From assembly GCA_037893225.1 (NCBI GenBank), contig JAZGUH010000360.1, positions 2,034,398 through 2,098,397 on the forward strand: 64,000 bases of DNA, given 5' to 3'. This document shows positions 24,027 to 36,510 of this stretch, piece after piece. Position 1 is the stretch's first letter, and every line of letters begins with the position of its first letter. Source of the stretch: Hippasteria phrygiana (taxonomy: Eukaryota > Echinodermata > Asteroidea > Valvatida > Goniasteridae). A program made the translations under genes and the position numbers. The notes beneath the pieces are model-generated. The model did not search any database. It worked only from the letters and a program-made list of their open reading frames with translations, and was not told the DNA's origin.

Positions 24027-25915
24027 CAGCGATGTGCTCGAAACTGGACGTGGAGTGTTCAAAAAATTCGAAACATTTTTTTCAGCGATGTGCTCGAAAC
24101 TGGCCCTGGGGTGTTCAGAACACTCCATACGCCGAGCTAGGCGCGTTGGTTATGTTGAAATGCCAATTGGAGAGAAAACAATTTGAAACCTTTTTTTCAC
24201 CGATGTGCTCGAAACTGGACGTGGAGTGTTCAAAAAATTCGAAACATTGTTTTCAGCGATGTGCTCGAAACTGGCCCTGGGGTATTCAGAACACTCCATA
24301 CGCCGCCCTGGGCGCGTTGGTTATGTTGAAATGCCAATTGGAGAGAAAAAAATTAGGAACTTTTTTTCAGCGATGTGCTCGAAACTGGCCCTGGGGTGTT
24401 CAGAACACTCTATACGCCGCCCTGGGCGCGTTGGTTATGTTGAACTGCCAATTGGAGAGAAAAAAATTCGAAACATTTTTTTCAGCGATGTGCTCCAAAC
24501 TGGCCCTGGGGTGTTCAGAACACTCTATACGCCGCCCTGGGCGCGTTGGTTATGTTGAACTGCCAATTGGAGAGAAAAAAATTCGAAACATTTTTTTCAG
24601 CGATGTGCTCCAAACTGGCCCTGGGGTGTTCAGAACACTCCATACGCCGAGCTAGGCGCGTTGGTTTTGTTGAAATGCCAATTGGAGAGAAAATAAATTT
24701 AGAACTTTTTTTCAGCGATGTGCTCGAAACTGGCCCTGCGGTATTCAGAACACTCGATACGCCGACCTGGGCGCGTTGGTTATGTTGAACTGCCAATTGG
24801 AGAGAAAACAATTCGAAACATTTTTTTCAGCGATGTGCTCGAAACTGGCCCTGGGGTGTTCAGAACACTCCATACGCCGAGCTAGGCGCGTTGGTTTTGT
24901 TGAAATGCCAATTGGAGAGAAAATCAATTCAAAACGTTTTTTTCAGCGATGTGCTCGAAACTGGACGTGGAGTGTTCAAAAAATTCGAAACATTTTTTTC
25001 AGCGATGTGCTCGAAACTGGCCCTGGGGTTTTCAGAACACTCCATACGCCGAGCTAGGCGCGTTGGTTATGTTGAAATGCCAATTGGAGAGAAAAAAATT
25101 CGAAACCTTTTTTTCACCGATGTGCTCGAAACTGGCCCCGGGGTGTTCAGAACACTCCATACGCCGAGCTAGGCGCGTTGGTTATGTTGAAATGCCAATT
25201 GGAGAGAAAAAAAATCGAAACCTTTTTTTCACCGATGTGCTCGAAACTGGACGTGGAGTGTTTAAAAAATTCGAAACATTGTTTTGAGCGATGTGCTCGA
25301 AACTAGCCCTGGGGTATTCAGAACACTCGATACGTCGCCCTGGGCGCGTTGGTTATGTTGAAATGCCAATTGGAGAGAAACAAATTCGAAACATTTTTTT
25401 CAGCGATGTGCTCGAAACTGGACGTGGAGTGTTAAAAAAATTCGAAACATTTTTTTCAGCGATGTGCTCGAAACTGGCCCTGGGGTGTTCAGAACACTCC
25501 ATACGCCGAGCTAGGGCGTTGGTTTTGTTGAAATGCCAATTGGAGAGAAAATAAATTTAGAACTTTTTTTCAGCGATGTGCTCGAAACTGGCCCTGCGGT
25601 ATTCAGAACACTCGATACGCCGCCCTGGGCGCGTTGGTTATGTTGAACTGCCAATTGGAGAGAAAAAAATTCGAAACATTTTTTTCAGCGATGTGCTCGA
25701 AACTGGCCCTGGGGTGTTCAGAACACTCCATACGCCGAGCTAGGCGCGTTGGTTTTGTTGAAATGCCAATTGGAGAGAAAATAAATTTAGAACTTTTTTT
25801 CAGCGATGTGCTCGAAACTGGCCCTGCGGTATTCAGAACACTCGATACGCCGCCCTGGGCGCGTTGGTTATGTTGAACTGCCAATTGGAGAGAAACAAAT
25901 TCGAAACGTTTTTTT
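24027..25915 (+). repeat. Module Y' (1,889 bp, 19 units), copy 1
   Basis: This is a Y-type module with one extra 115-bp unit. The gctccaaac-adjacent unit (ctctatacgcc, gaactgcc, attcgaaac) is duplicated in tandem near 24,380-24,615. It keeps the gagctagggcg deletion near 25,510 and has cgacctgggcg. Confidence 0.87.
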
Positions 25916-27291
25916 CAGCGATGTGCTCGAAACTGGACGTGGAGTGTTCAAAAAATTCGAAACATTTTTTTCAGCGATGTGCTCGAAACTGGCCCTGGGG
26001 TGTTCAGAACACTCCATACGCCGAGCTAGGCGCGTTGGTTATGTTGAAATGCCAATTGGAGAGAAAACAATTTGAAACCTTTTTTTCACCGATGTGCTCG
26101 AAACTGGACGTGGAGTGTTCAAAAAATTCGAAACATTGTTTTCAGCGATGTGCTCGAAACTAGCCCTGGGTTATTCAGAACACTCCATACGCCGCCCTGG
26201 GCGCGTTGGTTATGTTGAAATGCCAATTGGAGAGAAAAAAATTCGGAACTTTTTTTCAGCGATGTGCTCGAAACTGGCCCTGGGGTGTTCAGAACACTCT
26301 ATACGCCGCCCTGGGCGCGTTGGTTATGTTGAACTGCCAATTGGAGAGAAAAAAATTCGAAACATTTTTTTCAGCGATGTGCTCCAAACTGGCCCTGGGG
26401 TGTTCAGAACACTCCATACGCCGAGCTAGGCGCGTTGGTTTTGTTGAAATGCCAATTGGAGAGAAAATAAATTTAGAACTTTTTTTCAGCGATGTGCTCG
26501 AAACTGGCCCTGCGGTATTCAGAACACTCGCTACGCCGCCCTGGGCGCGTTGGTTATGTTGAACTGCCAATTGGAGAGAAAAAAATTGGAAACATTTTTT
26601 TCAGCGATGTGCTCGAAACTGGCCCTGGGGTGTTCAGAACACTCCATACGCCGAGCTAGGCGCGTTGGTTTTGTTGAAATGCCAATTGGAGAGAAAATAA
26701 ATTTAGAACTTTTTTTCAGCGATGTGCTCGAAACTGGCCCTGCGGTATTCAGAACACTCGATACGCCGCCCTGGGCGCGTTGGTTATGTTGAACTGCCAA
26801 TTGGAGAGAAAAAAATTCGAAACATTTTTTTCAGCGATGTGCTCGAAACTGGCCCTGGGGTGTTCAGAACACTCCATACGCCGAGCTAGGCGCGTTGGTT
26901 TTGTTGAAATGCCAATTGGAGAGAAAATAAATTTAGAACTTTTTTTCAGCGATGTGCTCGAAACTGGCCCTGCGGTATTCAAAACACTCGATACGCCGCC
27001 CTGGGCGCGTTGGTTATGTTGAACTGCCAATTGGAGAGAAAAAAATTCGAAACATTTTTTTCAGCGATGTGCTCGAAACTGGCCCTGGGGTGTTCAGAAC
27101 ACTCCATACGCCGAGCTAGGCGCGTTGGTTTTGTTGAAATGCCAATTGGAGAGAAAATAAATTTAGAACTTTTTTTCAGCGATGTGCTCGAAACTGGCCC
27201 TGCGGTATTCAGAACACTCGATACGCCGCCCTGGGCGCGTTGGTTATGTTGAACTGCCAATTGGAGAGAAACAAATTCGAAACGTTTTTTT
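25916..27291 (+). repeat. Module Z, copy 3
   Basis: It matches Z copy 1 at an offset of 16,209 bp, including the ctagccctgggttattc D unit, ctcgctacgcc with attggaaac, and the gtattcaaaacac dimer. Confidence 0.87.
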
Positions 27292-29296
27292 CAGCGATGT
27301 GCTCGAAACTGGACGTGGAGTGTTCAAAAAATTCGAAACATTTTTTTCAGCGATGTGCTCGAAACTGGCCCTGGGGTGTTCAGAACACTCCATACGCCGA
27401 GCTAGGCGCGTTGGTTATGTTGAAATGCCAATTGGAGAGAAAACAATTTGAAACCTTTTTTTCACCGATGTGCTCGAAACTGGACGTGGAGTGTTCAAAA
27501 AATTCGAAACATTGTTTTCAGCGATGTGCTCGAAACTGGCCCTGGGGTATTCAGAACACTCCATACGCCGCCCTGGGCGCGTTGGTTATGTTGAAATGCC
27601 AATTGGAGAGAAAAAAATTAGGAACTTTTTTTCAGCGATGTGCTCGAAACTGGCCCTGGGGTGTTCAGAACACTCTATACGCCGCCCTGGGCGCGTTGGT
27701 TATGTTGAACTGCCAATTGGAGAGAAAAAAATTCGAAACATTTTTTTCAGCGATGTGCTCCAAACTGGCCCTGGGGTGTTCAGAACACTCCATACGCCGA
27801 GCTAGGCGCGTTGGTTTTGTTGAAATGCCAATTGGAGAGAAAATAAATTTAGAACTTTTTTTCAGCGATGTGCTCGAAACTGGCCCTGCGGTATTCAGAA
27901 CACTCGATACGCCGACCTGGGCGCGTTGGTTATGTTGAACTGCCAATTGGAGAGAAAACAATTCGAAACATTTTTTTCAGCGATGTGCTCGAAACTGGCC
28001 CTGGGGTGTTCAGAACACTCCATACGCCGAGCTAGGCGCGTTGGTTTTGTTGAAATGCCAATTGGAGAGAAAATCAATTCAAAACGTTTTTTTCAGCGAT
28101 GTGCTCGAAACTGGACGTGGAGTGTTCAAAAAATTCGAAACATTTTTTTCAGCGATGTGCTCGAAACTGGCCCTGGGGTTTTCAGAACACTCCATACGCC
28201 GAGCTAGGCGCGTTGGTTATGTTGAAATGCCAATTGGAGAGAAAAAAATTCGAAACCTTTTTTTCACCGATGTGCTCGAAACTGGCCCCGGGGTGTTCAG
28301 AACACTCCATACGCCGAGCTAGGCGCGTTGGTTATGTTGAAATGCCAATTGGAGAGAAAAAAAATCGAAACCTTTTTTTCACCGATGTGCTCGAAACTGG
28401 ACGTGGAGTGTTTAAAAAATTCGAAACATTGTTTTGAGCGATGTGCTCGAAACTAGCCCTGGGGTATTCAGAACACTCGATACGTCGCCCTGGGCGCGTT
28501 GGTTATGTTGAAATGCCAATTGGAGAGAAACAAATTCGAAACATTTTTTTCAGCGATGTGCTCGAAACTGGACGTGGAGTGTTAAAAAAATTCGAAACAT
28601 TTTTTTCAGCGATGTGCTCGAAACTGGCCCTGGGGTGTTCAGAACACTCCATACGCCGAGCTAGGCGCGTTGGTTTTGTTGAAATGCCAATTGGAGAGAA
28701 AATAAATTTAGAACTTTTTTTCAGCGATGTGCTCGAAACTGGCCCTGCGGTATTCAGAACACTCGATACGCCGCCCTGGGCGCGTTGGTTATGTTGAACT
28801 GCCAATTGGAGAGAAAAAAATTCGAAACATTTTTTTCAGCGATGTGCTCGAAACTGGCCCTGGGGTGTTCAGAACACTCCATACGCCGAGCTAGGCGCGT
28901 TGGTTTTGTTGAAATGCCAATTGGAGAGAAAATAAATTTAGAACTTTTTTTCAGCGATGTGCTCGAAACTGGCCCTGCGGTATTCAAAACACTCGATACG
29001 CCGCCCTGGGCGCGTTGGTTATGTTGAACTGCCAATTGGAGAGAAAAAAATTCGAAACATTTTTTTCAGCGATGTGCTCGAAACTGGCCCTGGGGTGTTC
29101 AGAACACTCCATACGCCGAGCTAGGCGCGTTGGTTTTGTTGAAATGCCAATTGGAGAGAAAATAAATTTAGAACTTTTTTTCAGCGATGTGCTCGAAACT
29201 GGCCCTGCGGTATTCAGAACACTCGATACGCCGCCCTGGGCGCGTTGGTTATGTTGAACTGCCAATTGGAGAGAAACAAATTCGAAACGTTTTTTT
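27292..29296 (+). repeat. Module X, copy 6
   Basis: This is an X module with all markers. It matches X copy 2 at 16,209 bp and X copy 7 at 5,440 bp. Confidence 0.87.
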
Positions 29297-31355
29297 CAGC
29301 GATGTGCTCGAAACTGGACGTGGAGTGTTCAAAAAATTCGAAACATTTTTTTCAGCGATGTGCTCGAAACTGGCCCTGGGGTGTTCAGAACACTCCATAC
29401 GCCGAGCTAGGCGCGTTGGTTATGTTGAAATGCCAATTGGAGAGAAAACAATTTGAAACCTTTTTTTCACCGATGTGCTCGAAACTGGACGTGGAGTGTT
29501 CAAAAAATTCGAAACATTGTTTTCAGCGATGTGCTCGAAACTGGCCCTGGGGTATTCAGAACACTCCATACGCCGCCCTGGGCGCGTTGGTTATGTTGAA
29601 ATGCCAATTGGAGAGAAAAAAATTAGGAACTTTTTTTCAGCGATGTGCTCGAAACTGGCCCTGGGGTGTTCAGAACACTCTATACGCCGCCCTGGGCGCG
29701 TTGGTTATGTTGAACTGCCAATTGGAGAGAAAAAAATTCGAAACATTTTTTTCAGCGATGTGCTCCAAACTGGCCCTGGGGTGTTCAGAACACTCCATAC
29801 GCCGAGCTAGGCGCGTTGGTTTTGTTGAAATGCCAATTGGAGAGAAAATAAATTTAGAACTTTTTTTCAGCGATGTGCTCGAAACTGGCCCTGCGGTATT
29901 CAGAACACTCGATACGCCGCCCTGGGCGCGTTGGTTATGTTGAACTGCCAATTGGAGAGAAAACAATTCGAAACATTTTTTTCAGCGATGTGCTCGAAAC
30001 TGGCCCTGGGGTGTTCAGAACACTCCATACGCCGAGCTAGGCGCGTTGGTTTTGTTGAAATGCCAATTGGAGAGAAAATAAATTCAAAACCTTTTTTTCA
30101 GCGATGTGCTCGAAACTGGACGTGGAGTGTTCAAAAAATTCGAAACATTTTTTTCAGCGATGTGCTCGAAACTGGCCCTGGGGTTTTCAGAACACTCCAT
30201 ACGCCGAGCTAGGCGCGTTGGTTATGTTGAAATGCCAATTGGAGAGAAAAAAAATCGAAACCTTTTTTTCACCGATGTGCTCGAAACTGGACGTGGAGTG
30301 TTTAAAAAATTCGAAACATTGTTTTGAGCGATGTGCTCGAAACTAGCCCTGGGGTATTCAGAACACTCGATACGTCGCCCTGGGCGCGTTGGTTATGTTG
30401 AAATGCCAATTGGAGAGAAACAAATTCGAAACATTTTTTTCAGCGATGTGCTCGAAACTGGACGTGGAGTGTTAAAAAAATTCGAAACATTTTTTTCAGC
30501 GATGTGCTCGAAACTGGCCCTGGGGTGTTCAGAACACTCCATACGCCGAGCTAGGCGCGTTGGTTTTGTTGAAATGCCAATTGGAGAGAAAATAAATTTA
30601 GAACTTTTTTTCAGCGATGTGCTCGAAACTGGCCCTGGGGTGTTCAGAACACTCTATACGCCGCCCTGGGCGCGTTGGTTATGTTGAAATGCCAATTGGA
30701 GAGACAAAAATTCGGAACTTTTTTTCAGCGATGTGCTCGAAACTGGCCCTGGGGTATTCAGAACACTCGATACGTCGCCCTGGGCGCGTTGGTTATGTTG
30801 AAATGCCAATTGGAGAGAAACAAATTCGAAACATTTTTTTCAGCGATGTGCTCGAAACTGGACGTGGAGTGTTAAAAAAATTCGAAACATTTTTTTCAGC
30901 GATGTGCTCGAAACTGGCCCTGGGGTGTTCAGAACACTCCATACGCCGAGCTAGGGCGTTGGTTTTGTTGAAATGCCAATTGGAGAGAAAATAAATTTAG
31001 AACTTTTTTTCAGCGATGTGCTCGAAACTGGCCCTGCGGTATTCAGAACACTCGATACGCCGCCCTGGGCGCGTTGGTTATGTTGAACTGCCAATTGGAG
31101 AGAAAAAAATTCGAAACATTTTTTTCAGCGATGTGCTCGAAACTGGCCCTGGGGTGTTCAGAACACTCCATACGCCGAGCTAGGCGCGTTGGTTTTGTTG
31201 AAATGCCAATTGGAGAGAAAATAAATTTAGAACTTTTTTTCAGCGATGTGCTCGAAACTGGCCCTGCGGTATTCAGAACACTCGATACGCCGCCCTGGGC
31301 GCGTTGGTTATGTTGAACTGCCAATTGGAGAGAAACAAATTCGAAACGTTTTTTT
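29297..31355 (+). repeat. Module W (2,059 bp, 21 units)
   Basis: This Y-like module has lost the SmaI-bearing unit (junction near 30,240-30,270). It has gained three units (115, 114 and 56 bp), including the rare gagacaaaaattcgg unit near 30,703 and a second s3 short unit. The gained stretch matches the start of the window. It has six short units and the gagctagggcg deletion near 30,950. Confidence 0.86.
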
Positions 31356-32731
31356 CAGCGATGTGCTCGAAACTGGACGTGGAGTGTTCAAAAAATTCGA
31401 AACATTTTTTTCAGCGATGTGCTCGAAACTGGCCCTGGGGTGTTCAGAACACTCCATACGCCGAGCTAGGCGCGTTGGTTATGTTGAAATGCCAATTGGA
31501 GAGAAAACAATTTGAAACCTTTTTTTCACCGATGTGCTCGAAACTGGACGTGGAGTGTTCAAAAAATTCGAAACATTGTTTTCAGCGATGTGCTCGAAAC
31601 TAGCCCTGGGTTATTCAGAACACTCCATACGCCGCCCTGGGCGCGTTGGTTATGTTGAAATGCCAATTGGAGAGAAAAAAATTCGGAACTTTTTTTCAGC
31701 GATGTGCTCGAAACTGGCCCTGGGGTGTTCAGAACACTCTATACGCCGCCCTGGGCGCGTTGGTTATGTTGAACTGCCAATTGGAGAGAAAAAAATTCGA
31801 AACATTTTTTTCAGCGATGTGCTCCAAACTGGCCCTGGGGTGTTCAGAACACTCCATACGCCGAGCTAGGCGCGTTGGTTTTGTTGAAATGCCAATTGGA
31901 GAGAAAATAAATTTAGAACTTTTTTTCAGCGATGTGCTCGAAACTGGCCCTGCGGTATTCAGAACACTCGCTACGCCGCCCTGGGCGCGTTGGTTATGTT
32001 GAACTGCCAATTGGAGAGAAAAAAATTGGAAACATTTTTTTCAGCGATGTGCTCGAAACTGGCCCTGGGGTGTTCAGAACACTCCATACGCCGAGCTAGG
32101 CGCGTTGGTTTTGTTGAAATGCCAATTGGAGAGAAAATAAATTTAGAACTTTTTTTCAGCGATGTGCTCGAAACTGGCCCTGCGGTATTCAGAACACTCG
32201 ATACGCCGCCCTGGGCGCGTTGGTTATGTTGAACTGCCAATTGGAGAGAAAAAAATTCGAAACATTTTTTTCAGCGATGTGCTCGAAACTGGCCCTGGGG
32301 TGTTCAGAACACTCCATACGCCGAGCTAGGCGCGTTGGTTTTGTTGAAATGCCAATTGGAGAGAAAATAAATTTAGAACTTTTTTTCAGCGATGTGCTCG
32401 AAACTGGCCCTGCGGTATTCAAAACACTCGATACGCCGCCCTGGGCGCGTTGGTTATGTTGAACTGCCAATTGGAGAGAAAAAAATTCGAAACATTTTTT
32501 TCAGCGATGTGCTCGAAACTGGCCCTGGGGTGTTCAGAACACTCCATACGCCGAGCTAGGCGCGTTGGTTTTGTTGAAATGCCAATTGGAGAGAAAATAA
32601 ATTTAGAACTTTTTTTCAGCGATGTGCTCGAAACTGGCCCTGCGGTATTCAGAACACTCGATACGCCGCCCTGGGCGCGTTGGTTATGTTGAACTGCCAA
32701 TTGGAGAGAAAAAAATTCGAAACGTTTTTTT
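31356..32731 (+). repeat. Module Z, copy 4
   Basis: This is a Z module matching copy 3 at an offset of 5,440 bp. Its right part starts the long block shared with ~17,900-26,530. Confidence 0.86.
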
Positions 32732-34736
32732 CAGCGATGTGCTCGAAACTGGACGTGGAGTGTTCAAAAAATTCGAAACATTTTTTTCAGCGATGTGCTC
32801 GAAACTGGCCCTGGGGTGTTCAGAACACTCCATACGCCGAGCTAGGCGCGTTGGTTATGTTGAAATGCCAATTGGAGAGAAAACAATTTGAAACCTTTTT
32901 TTCACCGATGTGCTCGAAACTGGACGTGGAGTGTTCAAAAAATTCGAAACATTGTTTTCAGCGATGTGCTCGAAACTGGCCCTGGGGTATTCAGAACACT
33001 CCATACGCCGCCCTGGGCGCGTTGGTTATGTTGAAATGCCAATTGGAGAGAAAAAAATTAGGAACTTTTTTTCAGCGATGTGCTCGAAACTGGCCCTGGG
33101 GTGTTCAGAACACTCTATACGCCGCCCTGGGCGCGTTGGTTATGTTGAACTGCCAATTGGAGAGAAAAAAATTCGAAACATTTTTTTCAGCGATGTGCTC
33201 CAAACTGGCCCTGGGGTGTTCAGAACACTCCATACGCCGAGCTAGGCGCGTTGGTTTTGTTGAAATGCCAATTGGAGAGAAAATAAATTTAGAACTTTTT
33301 TTCAGCGATGTGCTCGAAACTGGCCCTGCGGTATTCAGAACACTCGATACGCCGACCTGGGCGCGTTGGTTATGTTGAACTGCCAATTGGAGAGAAAACA
33401 ATTCGAAACATTTTTTTCAGCGATGTGCTCGAAACTGGCCCTGGGGTGTTCAGAACACTCCATACGCCGAGCTAGGCGCGTTGGTTTTGTTGAAATGCCA
33501 ATTGGAGAGAAAATCAATTCAAAACGTTTTTTTCAGCGATGTGCTCGAAACTGGACGTGGAGTGTTCAAAAAATTCGAAACATTTTTTTCAGCGATGTGC
33601 TCGAAACTGGCCCTGGGGTTTTCAGAACACTCCATACGCCGAGCTAGGCGCGTTGGTTATGTTGAAATGCCAATTGGAGAGAAAAAAATTCGAAACCTTT
33701 TTTTCACCGATGTGCTCGAAACTGGCCCCGGGGTGTTCAGAACACTCCATACGCCGAGCTAGGCGCGTTGGTTATGTTGAAATGCCAATTGGAGAGAAAA
33801 AAAATCGAAACCTTTTTTTCACCGATGTGCTCGAAACTGGACGTGGAGTGTTTAAAAAATTCGAAACATTGTTTTGAGCGATGTGCTCGAAACTAGCCCT
33901 GGGGTATTCAGAACACTCGATACGTCGCCCTGGGCGCGTTGGTTATGTTGAAATGCCAATTGGAGAGAAACAAATTCGAAACATTTTTTTCAGCGATGTG
34001 CTCGAAACTGGACGTGGAGTGTTAAAAAAATTCGAAACATTTTTTTCAGCGATGTGCTCGAAACTGGCCCTGGGGTGTTCAGAACACTCCATACGCCGAG
34101 CTAGGCGCGTTGGTTTTGTTGAAATGCCAATTGGAGAGAAAATAAATTTAGAACTTTTTTTCAGCGATGTGCTCGAAACTGGCCCTGCGGTATTCAGAAC
34201 ACTCGATACGCCGCCCTGGGCGCGTTGGTTATGTTGAACTGCCAATTGGAGAGAAAAAAATTCGAAACATTTTTTTCAGCGATGTGCTCGAAACTGGCCC
34301 TGGGGTGTTCAGAACACTCCATACGCCGAGCTAGGCGCGTTGGTTTTGTTGAAATGCCAATTGGAGAGAAAATAAATTTAGAACTTTTTTTCAGCGATGT
34401 GCTCGAAACTGGCCCTGCGGTATTCAAAACACTCGATACGCCGCCCTGGGCGCGTTGGTTATGTTGAACTGCCAATTGGAGAGAAAAAAATTCGAAACAT
34501 TTTTTTCAGCGATGTGCTCGAAACTGGCCCTGGGGTGTTCAGAACACTCCATACGCCGAGCTAGGCGCGTTGGTTTTGTTGAAATGCCAATTGGAGAGAA
34601 AATAAATTTAGAACTTTTTTTCAGCGATGTGCTCGAAACTGGCCCTGCGGTATTCAGAACACTCGATACGCCGCCCTGGGCGCGTTGGTTATGTTGAACT
34701 GCCAATTGGAGAGAAACAAATTCGAAACGTTTTTTT
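32732..34736 (+). repeat. Module X, copy 7
   Basis: This is an X module with all markers. It matches X copy 4 at 14,489 bp. Confidence 0.87.
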
Positions 34737-36510
34737 CAGCGATGTGCTCGAAACTGGACGTGGAGTGTTCAAAAAATTCGAAACATTTTTTTCAGCGATG
34801 TGCTCGAAACTGGCCCTGGGGTGTTCAGAACACTCCATACGCCGAGCTAGGCGCGTTGGTTATGTTGAAATGCCAATTGGAGAGAAAACAATTTGAAACC
34901 TTTTTTTCACCGATGTGCTCGAAACTGGACGTGGAGTGTTCAAAAAATTCGAAACATTGTTTTCAGCGATGTGCTCGAAACTGGCCCTGGGGTATTCAGA
35001 ACACTCCATACGCCGCCCTGGGCGCGTTGGTTATGTTGAAATGCCAATTGGAGAGAAAAAAATTAGGAACTTTTTTTCAGCGATGTGCTCGAAACTGGCC
35101 CTGGGGTGTTCAGAACACTCTATACGCCGCCCTGGGCGCGTTGGTTATGTTGAACTGCCAATTGGAGAGAAAAAAATTCGAAACATTTTTTTCAGCGATG
35201 TGCTCCAAACTGGCCCTGGGGTGTTCAGAACACTCCATACGCCGAGCTAGGCGCGTTGGTTTTGTTGAAATGCCAATTGGAGAGAAAATAAATTTAGAAC
35301 TTTTTTTCAGCGATGTGCTCGAAACTGGCCCTGCGGTATTCAGAACACTCGATACGCCGCCCTGGGCGCGTTGGTTATGTTGAACTGCCAATTGGAGAGA
35401 AAACAATTCGAAACATTTTTTTCAGCGATGTGCTCGAAACTGGCCCTGGGGTGTTCAGAACACTCCATACGCCGAGCTAGGCGCGTTGGTTTTGTTGAAA
35501 TGCCAATTGGAGAGAAAATAAATTCAAAACCTTTTTTTCAGCGATGTGCTCGAAACTGGACGTGGAGTGTTCAAAAAATTCGAAACATTTTTTTCAGCGA
35601 TGTGCTCGAAACTGGCCCTGGGGTTTTCAGAACACTCCATACGCCGAGCTAGGCGCGTTGGTTATGTTGAAATGCCAATTGGAGAGAAAAAAATTCGAAA
35701 CCTTTTTTTCACCGATGTGCTCGAAACTGGCCCCGGGGTGTTCAGAACACTCCATACGCCGAGCTAGGCGCGTTGGTTATGTTGAAATGCCAATTGGAGA
35801 GAAAAAAAATCGAAACCTTTTTTTCACCGATGTGCTCGAAACTGGACGTGGAGTGTTTAAAAAATTCGAAACATTGTTTTGAGCGATGTGCTCGAAACTA
35901 GCCCTGGGGTATTCAGAACACTCGATACGTCGCCCTGGGCGCGTTGGTTATGTTGAAATGCCAATTGGAGAGAAACAAATTCGAAACATTTTTTTCAGCG
36001 ATGTGCTCGAAACTGGACGTGGAGTGTTAAAAAAATTCGAAACATTTTTTTCAGCGATGTGCTCGAAACTGGCCCTGGGGTGTTCAGAACACTCCATACG
36101 CCGAGCTAGGGCGTTGGTTTTGTTGAAATGCCAATTGGAGAGAAAATAAATTTAGAACTTTTTTTCAGCGATGTGCTCGAAACTGGCCCTGCGGTATTCA
36201 GAACACTCGATACGCCGCCCTGGGCGCGTTGGTTATGTTGAACTGCCAATTGGAGAGAAAAAAATTCGAAACATTTTTTTCAGCGATGTGCTCGAAACTG
36301 GCCCTGGGGTGTTCAGAACACTCCATACGCCGAGCTAGGCGCGTTGGTTTTGTTGAAATGCCAATTGGAGAGAAAATAAATTTAGAACTTTTTTTCAGCG
36401 ATGTGCTCGAAACTGGCCCTGCGGTATTCAGAACACTCGATACGCCGCCCTGGGCGCGTTGGTTATGTTGAACTGCCAATTGGAGAGAAACAAATTCGAA
36501 ACGTTTTTTT
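34737..36510 (+). repeat. Module Y, copy 4
   Basis: This Y module has the gagctagggcg deletion near 36,105. It matches Y copy 3 at 14,489 bp. Confidence 0.87.
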
